The notes beneath the pieces are model-generated. The model ran no database searches. It saw only the letters and a list, made by a program, of their open reading frames with translations, and was not told where the DNA came from. From contig NZ_CP108383.1 of the NCBI RefSeq assembly GCF_035958815.1, positions 7,130,001-7,194,000 of the forward strand: 64,000 nt of DNA, given 5' to 3'. Of this stretch, positions 18,051-27,095 are shown piece by piece. The number at the start of each line of letters is the position of its first letter. The stretch's first letter is position 1. The stretch comes from Nocardia sp. NBC_01327 (GTDB taxonomy: Bacteria > Actinomycetota > Actinomycetes > Mycobacteriales > Mycobacteriaceae). Made by a program: the position numbers and the translations under genes.

Positions 18051-18460
18051 CTGATGGGGTTAGAGCTCGGATCATCGGTTCTGGAGAGGAAACCGGTTAC
18101 CGAAAACTTGAATTCCGTGCGTCGGGTCCGCGGCAACGGGACCTCTGAGAGCTTGCCGTCGTAGATCATCCACAGGCCGAAGCAGCTGTCGTCCTGGTCT
18201 CGGACGAGTACCTGTACCGAGAACGGATCTGGCCAATTCAGCGACTCCAGGTACCCCAAAAGCCCTGTCCAGTTGTGGCGGTAGAACTGGATGACCCACA
18301 TGTAGCAGTCACTCGATCCGTGGTGACGGCCTTCGAACACGGAGTCATCGACCGGAGTGAAGCATTGATGCCACTCGCGTCCGTCGTCGGGCACGGTCAA
18401 GTGCTGCATCACTTTCTCGGCGTCTCGGGCGAGAACGATCACTTCAGCGAATCTGCTCAT
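18047..18460 (-). CDS. Uncharacterised small protein
   Basis: 137 residues from ATG 18460. Mixed alpha/beta pattern with many aromatics (YMWVIQFYRHNWTGLLGYLESLNWPDPFSVQVLVRD, FGLWMIYDGKL). It looks like a single-domain cytoplasmic protein. The size and lone-gene context resemble immunity-type proteins, but no toxin is encoded nearby, so that remains a guess. Its stop codon lies in the 210-bp repeat. Confidence 0.6.
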   Translation of the reverse strand: MSRFAEVIVLARDAEKVMQHLTVPDDGREWHQCFTPVDDSVFEGRHHGSSDCYMWVIQFYRHNWTGLLGYLESLNWPDPFSVQVLVRDQDDSCFGLWMIYDGKLSEVPLPRTRRTEFKFSVTGFLSRTDDPSSNPIS

Positions 18461-19014
18461 CCCAGAGAGTCTCTGCCATGATCACTCAGTTGGTGAAAAC
18501 CGTACGAAACTCGGCAGAATGGTGCGTTCTGCCGGCCGCGGCCTTGGCAGTCCGAACAGCCTTGAAAGCGGCGGTACAGCGCGTCCAACGGGGCGCGCGA
18601 CGTCGTTTCTCGCCGGATCCGTCGGGTTGCCCGCGGTTGGTGAGCCGGCGGCCGTTCTCGCGGTCGATGCCTTCACTGCCGTCCGGCTCCAGCCGAGACC
18701 GCGGAGTGCCTGGCCTATGGAACACGCCCCAGTGGTTGCTGCGCTGTCTGACGACCGGCTCCCAGACACAGCCTGGCGATCCCATGGGCTTCCCCGGTCT
18801 CTGCTGACCCCACCTGCCCGAGGAGATGATCGGCACGCACCCGACAATACGGCTGCCGCTGTCGATGGGATCCGCGCAGCGGGCATACGCGCCGACTTCG
18901 GCTATGGTGTGCCCGCTGCCCGTGCCGAGCTCGCAGCCATCGGCGGCGGGCTCGGCATGACGGATACCCATCGTCGACATCGGCCCAGGTGCCGCACTTA
19001 CACCCGGGCGTGGC
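18461..19014. other. Intergenic region without a supported gene
   Basis: 554 bp. Open frames exist on both strands, but none has a ribosome site, recognisable fold or consistent codon bias. Around 18,515-18,545 the sequence CGGCAGAATGGTGCGTTC resembles the right end of the hairpin-repeat family. The stretch may be a decayed gene. Confidence 0.4.
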
Positions 19015-19221
19015 TCAGGATTCGACTATCAGGTCCGCGGCTTCTGTCAGGACCTTCTTGTAGAGGCCGTCGAGTTCCTCGTACCGGGTGGTCGCCGCTT
19101 CGAGATCGGCTTGCAATTCGCCGACTTGCCGTTCGAGACCCGCTACCTTGACGTCCAATTCGCGGTTCTTGTTCTGCTCCTCGATCAGCGCATGTTTGAG
19201 GTCGTCTTCGTGGTCGCTCAT
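19015..19221 (-). CDS. Small coiled-coil protein
   Basis: 68 residues from ATG 19221, with GGGAG 5 nt upstream. Almost the whole chain is a heptad-patterned coiled coil (LIEEQNKNRELDVKVAGLERQ, VGELQADLEAATTRYEELDGL). It probably oligomerises. No family recognised. Confidence 0.6.
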   Translation of the reverse strand: MSDHEDDLKHALIEEQNKNRELDVKVAGLERQVGELQADLEAATTRYEELDGLYKKVLTEAADLIVES

Positions 19222-19506
19222 CGGCTCTCCCGCCTATCTCGGGTCGGTCCGCCCGACCCAGCGGCAACTCTAGAACGTCGCGGACTATCAGGAGATCTGT
19301 TGCACCACAGTCACATCGGATCGCAAGTCGACGGCCTCCCCCGCCTGTGATTATGCGGACTGAGCATCGATCGATTGCCACGCAGGTCGCCTCCTCGGCG
19401 GCCCCGCCACCTGAGCCTGCGCGTTCGGTCAGCAAGGAGAGTCCGACCGCAGTCTGCATGGTCCACTCGATGTTTCGGCGGCGCCGGCGCGGGCCGGCTC
19501 GGGGGA

Positions 19507-19593
19507 CCTCGGACAGCCACCACCCAGTTGATCTTCCGCCACTTGATCTTCCACCGCCCGGGCTGGCAGGTTCGGTCAGCGCGGTATGCGGTG
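19507..19593 (+). repeat. Hairpin-repeat family, with duplicated left box
   Basis: The left box occurs twice in tandem (TTGATCTTCCGCC then TTGATCTTCCACC), followed by GGCAGGTTCGGTCAGCGCGG and the right end TATGCGG. It lies just beyond the 3' end of the minus-strand gene at 19,608. Confidence 0.7.
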
Positions 19594-19607
19594 CGGGCCT
19601 CAGGCGG

Positions 19608-20249
19608 TCATGGCCGGTGGCGCTCTCTGAGCCAGTATCGAATACTGTCGGGAAACTCCTCGACCGGGGTTCCAGCGGCGAACTCGTAGGGCATCAACCG
19701 GTGCAGCGATCGGGCGATATCGTCCGCCGCGCAATCGAGAAGCATTTCGTCGGTGGCCGCGAACCTCAGCGCAGCCCATGTGCGCGGGTCCGGCCAGTTC
19801 GGTAGGTCGGTGATGGCCCAGCAGCGGAAGTCCAGGTCCGCCAACGGGTCCCGCAGAACCGTCACGAGCCGGTCCGCGCGCCAGTCCCAGTCCAGGCGCC
19901 GGTCGGCATCCAGGCAGTCCAGGAACTCCCGGGGCGGTTTGTACCCGTGTTCGCCGACGTAGTGCAGGATCATCATCGGTGCCGAATACACAGTCCCGCG
20001 CCGAGCGTAGTAGTGGAATTCACCATTTCCTTCGAATACCGTTGAGCCGAGGCAGAACTCGCAATCGTGGGTGCCGAGCATGATGCTCGACAGGTGCCGA
20101 GAAGCGGACTGGAGCGCGTTCAGATCCTGAGCGGACAGTGGCCGCTCCGCAGCACCCGGTACGCCATATTCCGGGCCGAGCCAGCCGATTGTCCGCATCG
20201 GGATCGGGCAAGGGTAGTACTCGTATGGTTCGAGATCGTTGTATTCCAT
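19608..20249 (-). CDS. Conserved hypothetical protein with CEFC motif
   Basis: 213 residues from ATG 20249; a longer frame to 20306 lacks a better start. Motifs are HDCEFCLGSTVFEGNGEF, then TVYSAPMMILHYVGEHGYKPPREFLDCL, then a helical C-terminus. I recall similar CxxC...GNGE...APxLIxHYVxxHGYxPPxEF proteins in Streptomyces and Nocardia, all uncharacterised. The CxxC could bind a metal. Stands alone. Confidence 0.75.
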   Translation of the reverse strand: MEYNDLEPYEYYPCPIPMRTIGWLGPEYGVPGAAERPLSAQDLNALQSASRHLSSIMLGTHDCEFCLGSTVFEGNGEFHYYARRGTVYSAPMMILHYVGEHGYKPPREFLDCLDADRRLDWDWRADRLVTVLRDPLADLDFRCWAITDLPNWPDPRTWAALRFAATDEMLLDCAADDIARSLHRLMPYEFAAGTPVEEFPDSIRYWLRERHRP

Positions 20250-20333
20250 GCCTGTTCCAGAATGCGTGCCCGGCAGGGTGCTCGCCCGGGCGACCGTATC
20301 GATCAACGACAGACGTCGCCACCGGCACCGTAC

Positions 20334-20559
20334 TCAACTCGGGTAAATCGTGACTCCTGCTGGGAGAGGGCGGCCCAGGATCTGTTCGAGCAAGGCTGCC
20401 TTCCGGTCTCGTCGCCGGAGGCAGGAGGTTGAGACGGGAGGTCAACTCCGTGACCTGCACAACCCGCTCGTGCATCGCTTTGAACTCGGCACCGAGAACC
20501 CGTTCCCCCTGGGCAAGGAGCTCGGCTTCGTGGATCAGCATGAGGTTGTCGCTCGCCAT
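20334..20559 (-). pseudogene. Frameshifted small helical protein gene
   Basis: ATG 20559 opens a coding-like helical stretch (MASDNLMLIHEAELLAQGE ... MHERVVQVTELTS). Further on, a different frame gives RKAALLEQILGRPLPAG and stops at 20334. Each half looks coding and their junction near 20,430 is out of phase. Likely a decayed small gene; a sequencing error is the alternative. Confidence 0.4.
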
Positions 20560-20600
20560 CCCGCATACTTGCGCATCCGACCGACGAAAGACTCGGTCAT

Positions 20601-20683
20601 CGGCAGTAGCGTGCGTTGGGAGGCACTGGCGGCCAACCAGTTTGGACGGACGACCAACGTCCGGGTCACGGCATGAGCGGACG
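20601..20683 (+). repeat. Hairpin-repeat family, subtype B
   Basis: Starts CGGCAGTAGCGTGCGTTGGGA, continues GGCGGCCAACCAGTTTGGAC and ends CGTCCGGGTCACGGCATGA. Compare the copies at 52,657 and 60,049. Confidence 0.65.
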
Positions 20684-20854
20684 TCAGCGGATCGCGCCGT
20701 CGTCCCCGTACAGCCGATCGGTGCGGGCGGCACGCCGTCGAGCATCGAATCGCGTTCGAAATATTGGCGTGTCGCATTCGGGGAGTGCCGACACTGGTGG
20801 GCATGCGCCGTTCGCGGCGCGCACATACGTCTGTTCACAGGGAGATGATCGGCA

Positions 20855-21241
20855 ATGTTCAAATCTCGGCAGTTGACGTTCGTCGCCACCGCACTCGCGG
20901 CATCGGCCGCGGCGCTGCTGTGCAGCGCACCGCAGGCCTCTGCCTATGTCACCAGCGTGACCGTAACCTCCAGCGGCGGAGGCAAGTACGGCACTGGCTG
21001 CTCCTACAAGGTCACCGTCACGGGCAGCGCGAACGAATACATCTGGCTCTACGACAGCGCCACCTCCACCTTCGACCCTCAGCAGTTCGCCCTCGACGCC
21101 ACCGGCACGGCCACCTCGACGTGGACCCCGTCGTCCACGGGCACCCACTACGTTCAGGCTTGGTCCTACAACGGATCTCAGTGGGCGACAATCGAAGTCG
21201 GCACCGGCACCAACCTCGGCAGCGCTTGCCTCGTCAGCTGA
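20855..21241 (+). CDS. Secreted Ig-like-fold protein, unknown function
   Basis: 128 residues; GGGAGAT lies about 10 nt before ATG 20855. A signal peptide ends near PQASA. The mature part is all-beta, Thr/Ser/Gly-rich, with TSTWTPSSTGTHYVQAWSYNG, a bacterial Ig-like (Big) strand pattern, and two cysteines (GCSYKV, SACLVS). Its layout parallels the protein at 27,558. Confidence 0.75.
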   Translation: MFKSRQLTFVATALAASAAALLCSAPQASAYVTSVTVTSSGGGKYGTGCSYKVTVTGSANEYIWLYDSATSTFDPQQFALDATGTATSTWTPSSTGTHYVQAWSYNGSQWATIEVGTGTNLGSACLVS

Positions 21242-21536
21242 TCCCGGGGCGTGCTCGTGGCCCGGGTGACGGGTAGGGCCCGCACTGTCGCCCGTGGCCC
21301 CCGCAATCTCGCCGAAGGTTTCCATTGCGAACCCGACCTCGAGCCTGTGGAGATCGCCTACTGGCGGTAGCAGTCGAGGACGGTTCGGTGGCGCGGTCTG
21401 CGGCACTAGTGAGGTCGGCCAGCTCATGAACAGCGTGTGCACCAACATCAAGAATTCGACGCTGATGTAGTTCGGGGGCTTCGCGGACGATTGTCAGCGC
21501 GAGGCCCCATGCGCGACCTTCAGCATGTCAGCGTGT

Positions 21537-22130
21537 TCAGCAGGCCGAGCCGTCGTCCAAGAGGGCGCGGAGCGCAGAGTCGCCGATCTGCCGCAACGCA
21601 TCACGGCTGCGCCCGGCGGCAGCCTGGACGGCGAGGCCGTCGGAGATGGTGTGGACAAGTGCGGCCAGGGCGGCAGGATCATGCCGGGACGGTAGGTCGG
21701 TCGCTTGCTCGAGCCGTCTGCGCAGTGCTGCCTCACCGGCTTGACGCACCTTCACGGCGTCCTGGCGTGGGGCATGCGCATCGGGCGCCAGGGCTTGAAC
21801 GGTTTTGACGCACAGGCAACCTCGCGGCGTGTTCTCACCTGCGGTCAGGTCGATGGCGCCGCGGATCAGTCGCTCGACGACCTCGCGACCGGTGGGCGCG
21901 TCCAGCGCTGCGGTTGCGTAGGCGCCGGGGCCGTCGAGGTAGCGGGCGAGGACTGTGGAAAACAGCTCCTCCTTGTTGCCGAAGGCCGCGTAGAGACTCG
22001 GCTTGTTGATGCCCATCGCGATCGTCAGTTCCGTCAGCGATGTGCCCTCATAGCCGTTGTGCCAGAACACTTCCAACGCACAGTCTAGAGCGGTGTCAGT
22101 GTCGAACGAGCGTGGGCGTCCGCCTGGCAT
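21537..22130 (-). CDS. TetR/AcrR-family regulator
   Basis: 197 residues from ATG 22130, with GAGGA upstream. The HTH reads TSLTELTIAMGINKPSLYAAFGNKEELF, typical of TetR proteins. The C-terminal ligand domain contains PRGCLCVKTVQAL. It diverges from a Gfo/Idh-type gene, and two identical-type palindromes lie between them. Confidence 0.92.
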   Translation of the reverse strand: MPGGRPRSFDTDTALDCALEVFWHNGYEGTSLTELTIAMGINKPSLYAAFGNKEELFSTVLARYLDGPGAYATAALDAPTGREVVERLIRGAIDLTAGENTPRGCLCVKTVQALAPDAHAPRQDAVKVRQAGEAALRRRLEQATDLPSRHDPAALAALVHTISDGLAVQAAAGRSRDALRQIGDSALRALLDDGSAC

Positions 22131-22159
22131 GCCATCCTCCTCACCGCCTCCGAGTTCTT

Positions 22160-22222
22160 TACCTATCGGTACATTACCCTTGCGCACAGGTCTCGAACCT
22201 CCTAATTTCATACCGAAAGGTA
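22160..22222. promoter_or_regulatory. Paired TACC-N4-GGTA operators
   Basis: Two palindromes, TACC-TATC-GGTA (22160-22171) and TACC-GAAA-GGTA (22211-22222), with centres 51 bp apart, about five helical turns. They lie in the divergent region between the TetR gene and the oxidoreductase and are the probable TetR binding sites. Confidence 0.7.
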
Positions 22223-22243
22223 CAGAATTAAGGAGTGGTATCC

Positions 22244-23323
22244 ATGATCCGAGTCGGAGTGGTCGGGGCCGGCGGCTGGGCGAACAGCTCGCACCTGCCC
22301 GCACTGACCGCGCTCGAGGAATTCGACGTGACCTCGGTCGCGACCACCAACCAGGACAGTGCAACTCGGGCGGCCGCCGCGCACGGCGTTCCACGCGCCT
22401 TCACCGACGCAGGCGAGCTCGCCGCGCACCCCGAGGTCGACCTGGTCGTCGTATCGGTCAAAGCCTCCGGGCACGCCGCCGTGATCAGAGCGGCGCTCGA
22501 CGCAGGGAAACATGTTGTGTCCGAATGGCCGCTGGGCATCAACGCCGACGAAGCGGCCGAGCTGACCGCGGCTGCCACCGCCGCGGGTGTCGTGCACGCG
22601 GTCGTCCTGCAGGGACACCACTCCCCGAGCGCCCGCTTCACCGCAGACCTGCTTGCCGGCGGCCGAATCGGCACGCTCGAATCGGTCACTCTGATAGCCG
22701 ACGGCGCGCCCTGGGGCGGGAGTCGAATCCCGCCCAGCCTTGTGTTCGGCCTCGACTACGCCGAGGGGACCAATATCCTGACCATCATGGCCGGTCATTT
22801 CCTGGCCACCCTCGAACGGGTCACTGGTCCCTTGATCGAACTCACGGCACGGTTGCCCCGCACGCACGATCACGTACTCATCGATGGAACCGATCGGACG
22901 GCACCCAACACGACACCCAGCCATGTACTGCTGCACGGACTGCTCGCCTGTGGCGCAACCGCTTCCGTTGCCATACACGGTGGCAACAGGCCCGCCCGGG
23001 AGGGATTCCAGCTCGAGCTCATCGGCAGTGACGGTGTATTGACCGCGACCCCGGCCGAGCCCGGGACCTTCATTCATTGGGGCAGCTGGGACATCCGAAT
23101 CGACAACGAATCCCTAGCCGTACCCGACACCTACCGCACCGTCCCGGCCAACGTCAGGTCCGGTCCACCCGCCAATATCGCGGCCCTCTACCAGGAGGTC
23201 GCCCGAGCCATAACCGAAGAGCGGCAACCACATCCCAGCTTCGAAACCGCCCTGCGCCACCACCGGCTCCTCGCGGCCATCGAACAGTCCGCCGCCGACG
23301 GAGCCACCCACCGCCTCTCGTAG
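22244..23323 (+). CDS. Gfo/Idh/MocA-family protein with the EKP lysine replaced
   Basis: 359 residues from ATG 22244, with AAGGAG upstream. The N-terminal Rossmann motif is VGVVGAGGWANSSHLPAL, followed by the usual family pattern. The motif normally reading EKP, whose lysine takes part in catalysis, here reads SEWPLG. A similar EW(P/A)LG pattern occurs, as I recall, in Gal80-like members that bind NAD but act as regulators. It may therefore be a weak enzyme or a sensor rather than a normal dehydrogenase. Controlled by the divergent TetR gene. Confidence 0.88.
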   Translation: MIRVGVVGAGGWANSSHLPALTALEEFDVTSVATTNQDSATRAAAAHGVPRAFTDAGELAAHPEVDLVVVSVKASGHAAVIRAALDAGKHVVSEWPLGINADEAAELTAAATAAGVVHAVVLQGHHSPSARFTADLLAGGRIGTLESVTLIADGAPWGGSRIPPSLVFGLDYAEGTNILTIMAGHFLATLERVTGPLIELTARLPRTHDHVLIDGTDRTAPNTTPSHVLLHGLLACGATASVAIHGGNRPAREGFQLELIGSDGVLTATPAEPGTFIHWGSWDIRIDNESLAVPDTYRTVPANVRSGPPANIAALYQEVARAITEERQPHPSFETALRHHRLLAAIEQSAADGATHRLS

Positions 23324-23448
23324 CCGACCCGATTCCAGAGGCTATCTCGCCCGTAATCGGGGCTCGACGTTCGTCGCCGACGAACTCGGGTTTCTCTGTC
23401 AGAACTGCGAGTCGGCCGCGAAGACCCGGGTCGCGGCATTGTTATCGG

Positions 23449-24288
23449 CTAGAGCCGCATCGCCGTACGAACCACGTCGGCGACGGCTTGGGATCTGCTG
23501 TGTGGCGGCCAGGCGATGACAGTTGTGACGGCCGGCGCGTCCGGCACCGGCACAATGGCGTGATCCTCGCGTAGCTGGGCTCGCAGCGACTCGGGCATGA
23601 GCGCGCAGGCCCGGCCCAGCGTGATCAGCTGCGTCAATTGGGTATGGTCGCGAACCTGCGGCCCAGGGCCGTCGGGATAACTCCCATCCCGTCGAGGCCA
23701 GCGTGGCAGCGGCAGGTCCGTCAGGGCGTTGACCTCCGCCATCGACATGTGGGGCCGGTTGGCGAGAGGGTGCCCCGCGGGCAGAACCACGACCTGCTGT
23801 TCGGTGTGCAGGTCCTCGGTGTCGAATCCGGCCGTCGTGTCATAGGGCCGGTGGAGCAGGGCAATATCGGCAATCCCATTGCGTAGCAGACCTTCTGGTT
23901 CGCCGGGCCCGCAGAGCATCACCTCGACCGCGACTGCGGAGGGCTCGGCGGCGTAGGCGTCCAGCAGCTTCGACAACAGTTCTCTGGACGCTCCCGCCTT
24001 CGTGGCCAGCACCACGCCGGGCCGGTCGGCGGCGGCACGGCGGGTGCGGCGCTCGGCGGCTTCGACCGCCTCGAGGGCGAACTGGGCCTCCCGCAGCAGC
24101 ACCGACCCCGCCTCGGTCAAAGTGATTGCGCGAGAAGCGCGATGCAGCAGCACGACTCCGAGCCGCCGTTCCAGCTGCTGAATCGCCCGCGACAGCGGTG
24201 GTTGCGCCATGGAGAGCCGCTGTGCCGCCCGCCCGAAGTGCAACTCCTCGGCGACGGCGACGAAATATCGCAACTCCCGCGTCTCCAC
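23449..24288 (-). CDS. LysR-family regulator
   Basis: 279 residues from GTG 24288. N-terminal HTH: LRYFVAVAEELHFGRAAQRLSMAQPPLSRAIQQLERRLGV. C-terminal substrate-binding domain with GIADIALLHRP and LITLGRACALMPESL. It diverges from the SDR-MDR operon and probably activates it through the T-N11-A box at 24,321. Confidence 0.92.
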   Translation of the reverse strand: METRELRYFVAVAEELHFGRAAQRLSMAQPPLSRAIQQLERRLGVVLLHRASRAITLTEAGSVLLREAQFALEAVEAAERRTRRAAADRPGVVLATKAGASRELLSKLLDAYAAEPSAVAVEVMLCGPGEPEGLLRNGIADIALLHRPYDTTAGFDTEDLHTEQQVVVLPAGHPLANRPHMSMAEVNALTDLPLPRWPRRDGSYPDGPGPQVRDHTQLTQLITLGRACALMPESLRAQLREDHAIVPVPDAPAVTTVIAWPPHSRSQAVADVVRTAMRL

Positions 24289-24320
24289 CAGGTCATGGTA
24301 ACCGGCGATGACCACGACCA

Positions 24321-24335
24321 ATACCCGTGCGGTAT
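24321..24335. promoter_or_regulatory. LysR-type operator, ATACC-N5-GGTAT
   Basis: A perfect inverted repeat with the T-N11-A pattern of LysR regulators. It starts 33 bp upstream of the LysR start and ends 58 bp before the SDR start. Confidence 0.65.
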
Positions 24336-24393
24336 CGCCGCCCACCCAATCGGTCTTGGACGCCGCACCCGAGTCCGCAACATGATCAAGGGC

Positions 24394-25119
24394 ATGAGTG
24401 AACAGACGATCGCACTGGTGACCGGCGCGAACAAGGGAATCGGATACGAGATCGCGGCGGGCCTGGGCGCCCTCGGCTGGCGGATCGGTGTGGGTGCGAG
24501 GGATCAAGAACGCCGCGAGACCGCGGTGGAGAAGTTGCGCGCCGCCGGGATCGATGCGTTCGGCGTGCCGCTGGACGTGACCGACGACGCGAGTGTGGCC
24601 GCGGCGGCCGAGCTGATCGCCGACCATGCCGGAGGGCTCGATGTTCTGATCAACAATGCCGCGATCGGCGGCGGTATGCCGCAGACACCGACCACGGTCG
24701 ATCCCGCGACCGTGCGAAACGTCGTGGAAACCAACGTGATCGGAGTCATCCGGGTCACCAACGCGATGCTGCCGATGCTGCGCGCCTCGGCCGCACCGCG
24801 AATCGTCAATATGTCCAGCAGCGTCGGCTCGCTCGCCCTGCAAACCACACCCGGATTCGACATGGGCCCGGTCCCCGCCGCCTACCTGGCCTCGAAAACC
24901 TTCCTCAACGCCCTCACCATCCAGTACGTCAAGGAACTCGGCGATACCAACATCTTGATCAACTCCGGCTGCCCCGGTTTCACCGCCACCGACCTCAACG
25001 GTTTCAGCGGCGTCCGCACACCGCAACAGGGTGCGGCCATCGCGATTCACCTCGCGACCCTGCCCGACGACGGCCCGAACGGCGGATTCTTCGACGACGC
25101 CGGCGCAGTGCCCTGGTGA
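24394..25119 (+). CDS. Short-chain dehydrogenase/reductase
   Basis: 241 residues from ATG 24394 (an ATG 12 bp upstream is possible). Cofactor motif TGANKGIGYEIA, then NNAAIGGG, catalytic Ser in NMSSSVGSLAL, and YLASK (the YxxxK motif). Typical of NADP-dependent carbonyl reductase-like SDRs. First gene of an operon with the MDR reductase; divergent from the LysR gene. Confidence 0.93.
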   Translation: MSEQTIALVTGANKGIGYEIAAGLGALGWRIGVGARDQERRETAVEKLRAAGIDAFGVPLDVTDDASVAAAAELIADHAGGLDVLINNAAIGGGMPQTPTTVDPATVRNVVETNVIGVIRVTNAMLPMLRASAAPRIVNMSSSVGSLALQTTPGFDMGPVPAAYLASKTFLNALTIQYVKELGDTNILINSGCPGFTATDLNGFSGVRTPQQGAAIAIHLATLPDDGPNGGFFDDAGAVPW

Positions 25120-25183
25120 CAGGCAGATGCGAACCGTTCCCGAAGTCGGCCACGCATCGCGCGGCGAAAGGCGAAGCAAGACA

Positions 25184-26107
25184 ATGACAAAAGCAGTCAG
25201 GTACGACGAATTCGGCGGAATCGACGTCCTGCGGATCGAGGAGGTCGACCGCCCCGCGCCCGGGGAAGGGCAGGTCCTCGTGCAGGTGCGAGCGGCAGGC
25301 ATCAACCCCGGTGAGGCGGCATTACGCAAGGGCGCGATGACGGACATCTTTCCCTCGACCTTTCCCTCCGGGCAGGGCAGCGATCTCGCCGGAGTAGTCG
25401 CCGAGATCGGCCCCGGAGCCGGCCGCTTCTCCCCCGGCGACGAGGTGCTCGGATTCTCCGAAAAGCGCGCCTCCCACGCCGAACTGGTCCTCGTCGAGGT
25501 CGACAACCTCACCCCCAAACCGAAGAACGTCCCGTGGGAGGTGGCGGGCGGCCTGTACATAGCGGGCGTAACCGCCTGGGGGGCAGTGCATTCCGTACAG
25601 CTAGAAAAGGACGAGACCGTCGTCGTCTCCGCAGCAGCCGGAGGAGTCGGCTCGCTCGCCGTTCAGCTCGCCCGCCGCGCCGGAGCCACGGTCATCGGCC
25701 TGGCGAGCGAACGCAACCACGAGTGGCTGCAAAGCCACGGCGTCATCCCCGTCGCCTACGGTGACGGCGTCACGGCCCGGATCAAGACCGCCGCCCCAGG
25801 CAACATCCACGCCTTCATCGACACCTACGGCAACGGCTACGTCGACCTCGCCCTCAACCTCGGCGTCGCAATCGACCGAATCGACACCACCATCGATTTC
25901 CCCGCAGCCGCAAAACACGGAGTCAAAACCGAACCCGGACCCAACGGCAGGCCGGGCGCCGAGGTCCTCACCGAACTGGCCACCCTGATCGCAGAGGGAC
26001 ACCTAGAAGTCCCCATCGCCAACATCTACCCCCTGACACACGTCCGCCAGGCCTACACCGAACTCGAACGCCGACACACCCACGGCAAAATCGTCCTCGT
26101 GCCCTAA
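25184..26107 (+). CDS. Quinone oxidoreductase-like MDR-family NADPH reductase
   Basis: 307 residues from ATG 25184. GroES-like N-terminus (RIEEVDRPAPGEGQVLVQVRAAGINPGEA), then the Rossmann motif AAAGGVGSLAVQLARRAGA and the C-terminal HTHGKIVL typical of zinc-independent MDR enzymes. It follows the SDR gene by 64 bp and should be co-regulated by the LysR protein. Probably reduces quinones or enones. Confidence 0.92.
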   Translation: MTKAVRYDEFGGIDVLRIEEVDRPAPGEGQVLVQVRAAGINPGEAALRKGAMTDIFPSTFPSGQGSDLAGVVAEIGPGAGRFSPGDEVLGFSEKRASHAELVLVEVDNLTPKPKNVPWEVAGGLYIAGVTAWGAVHSVQLEKDETVVVSAAAGGVGSLAVQLARRAGATVIGLASERNHEWLQSHGVIPVAYGDGVTARIKTAAPGNIHAFIDTYGNGYVDLALNLGVAIDRIDTTIDFPAAAKHGVKTEPGPNGRPGAEVLTELATLIAEGHLEVPIANIYPLTHVRQAYTELERRHTHGKIVLVP

Positions 26108-26260
26108 CCCGCACCAGCGCAATGCATTCCGCTCCCCGCTGCACTACTCAGCCGCAGGACTCACTGTCGCGATCAGCGCGGTATGAGGCGCGAGCGTACG
26201 CAGCTGAGTACAGCCCAAACTTGTTCTGGCCGTGGATCCCTGACCACCTCGGCGCGAGTA

Positions 26261-26473
26261 TCAGCGGTACAGATTCATCAGACACTGATAGCCGAGTTCG
26301 GTCCACACCAGATCATCCCCGCCGGCCGCCGCAAGCCCCTCCTCGATCAGAAACCGGTGATCGGGATTCCCCCAATCGGCCACTACCCTGACTCGACCGG
26401 CGTACAGAATCTCCAGCAGGTCGATAGCACCGCGATGCGCCGCGGCCCATTCATATTTGTCCATACGCTCCAT
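26261..26473 (-). CDS. Small hypothetical protein
   Basis: 70 residues from ATG 26473, with GAGG just upstream. Contains YEWAAAHRGAIDLLEILYAG and WTELGYQCLMNLYR, plausibly a compact helical protein. No family recognised; the codon bias is good. Confidence 0.5.
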   Translation of the reverse strand: MERMDKYEWAAAHRGAIDLLEILYAGRVRVVADWGNPDHRFLIEEGLAAAGGDDLVWTELGYQCLMNLYR

Positions 26474-26558
26474 CCAACCTCGCCGATTAGGCTCCGGTCC
26501 TCCGTCGCCCCTTACTACCGACCGATGACATCACCTGACTCGAATGTTCGTTCTGCTG

Positions 26559-27095
26559 CTACTCGGCTTCGTATTCGGCGGGCACCGACGCGATCGCGAC
26601 CAGCCGGTCAAGAACGGTAATAACGTCCAGCTTGCCCAAGTGCGCGAAAGCGACACGAAGCCACCGCACTTCGGTACGGGTCGTTTTCGGCGACTCCCAC
26701 GACAACACCGCGGCAAGGTTGCCCGGAAGCCCGAGTTCCGCAGCCGTCAGCTCAGGAGCAGAAGGGTCGTACTCGACATGGAAGATGTAGCGCTCGTCCG
26801 TATCTTGCCGGACTCGGGTTCGCAGCCGTATCTCTACCAGGCGGCCCGCTACACGTCCCCGCAACTGGACCAGTGCCCGCGTAACCTTGACCGTCTCGAG
26901 CTGGGGAAAGCGGATGATCAGGGCGTCGTGCCGTGCGGAGACTGCGGCCGCGCGCCGAATCTGCCACGGACCAGCTGCTTTGACTCGTTCGATGCACGAG
27001 AAGCAAAGCCAGCCCGTAGTGGTTCCCCTCGCTGTCCAGTTCTCCGGCCACGGATGGCTGGTCCAGACCGTCTCACGGCATATCCCGCATCGCAT
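26559..27095 (-). CDS. Hypothetical protein with N-terminal zinc-ribbon-like CxxC pairs
   Basis: 178 residues if started at the ATG at 27095 (MRCGICRETVW), which I prefer to the longer frame to 27167 because the CxxC pair then sits at the N-terminus. A second pair is CFSC. Such four-cysteine modules bind zinc. The remainder is alpha/beta with FPQLETVKVTRALVQLRGRV. Unknown function. Confidence 0.6.
   Translation of the reverse strand: MRCGICRETVWTSHPWPENWTARGTTTGWLCFSCIERVKAAGPWQIRRAAAVSARHDALIIRFPQLETVKVTRALVQLRGRVAGRLVEIRLRTRVRQDTDERYIFHVEYDPSAPELTAAELGLPGNLAAVLSWESPKTTRTEVRWLRVAFAHLGKLDVITVLDRLVAIASVPAEYEAE

Noticed and set aside
18482..19151. Possible genes on both strands between 18.5 and 19.1 kb
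   Set aside because: No ribosome site, no recognisable fold, and competing frames of similar length; more likely decayed sequence.
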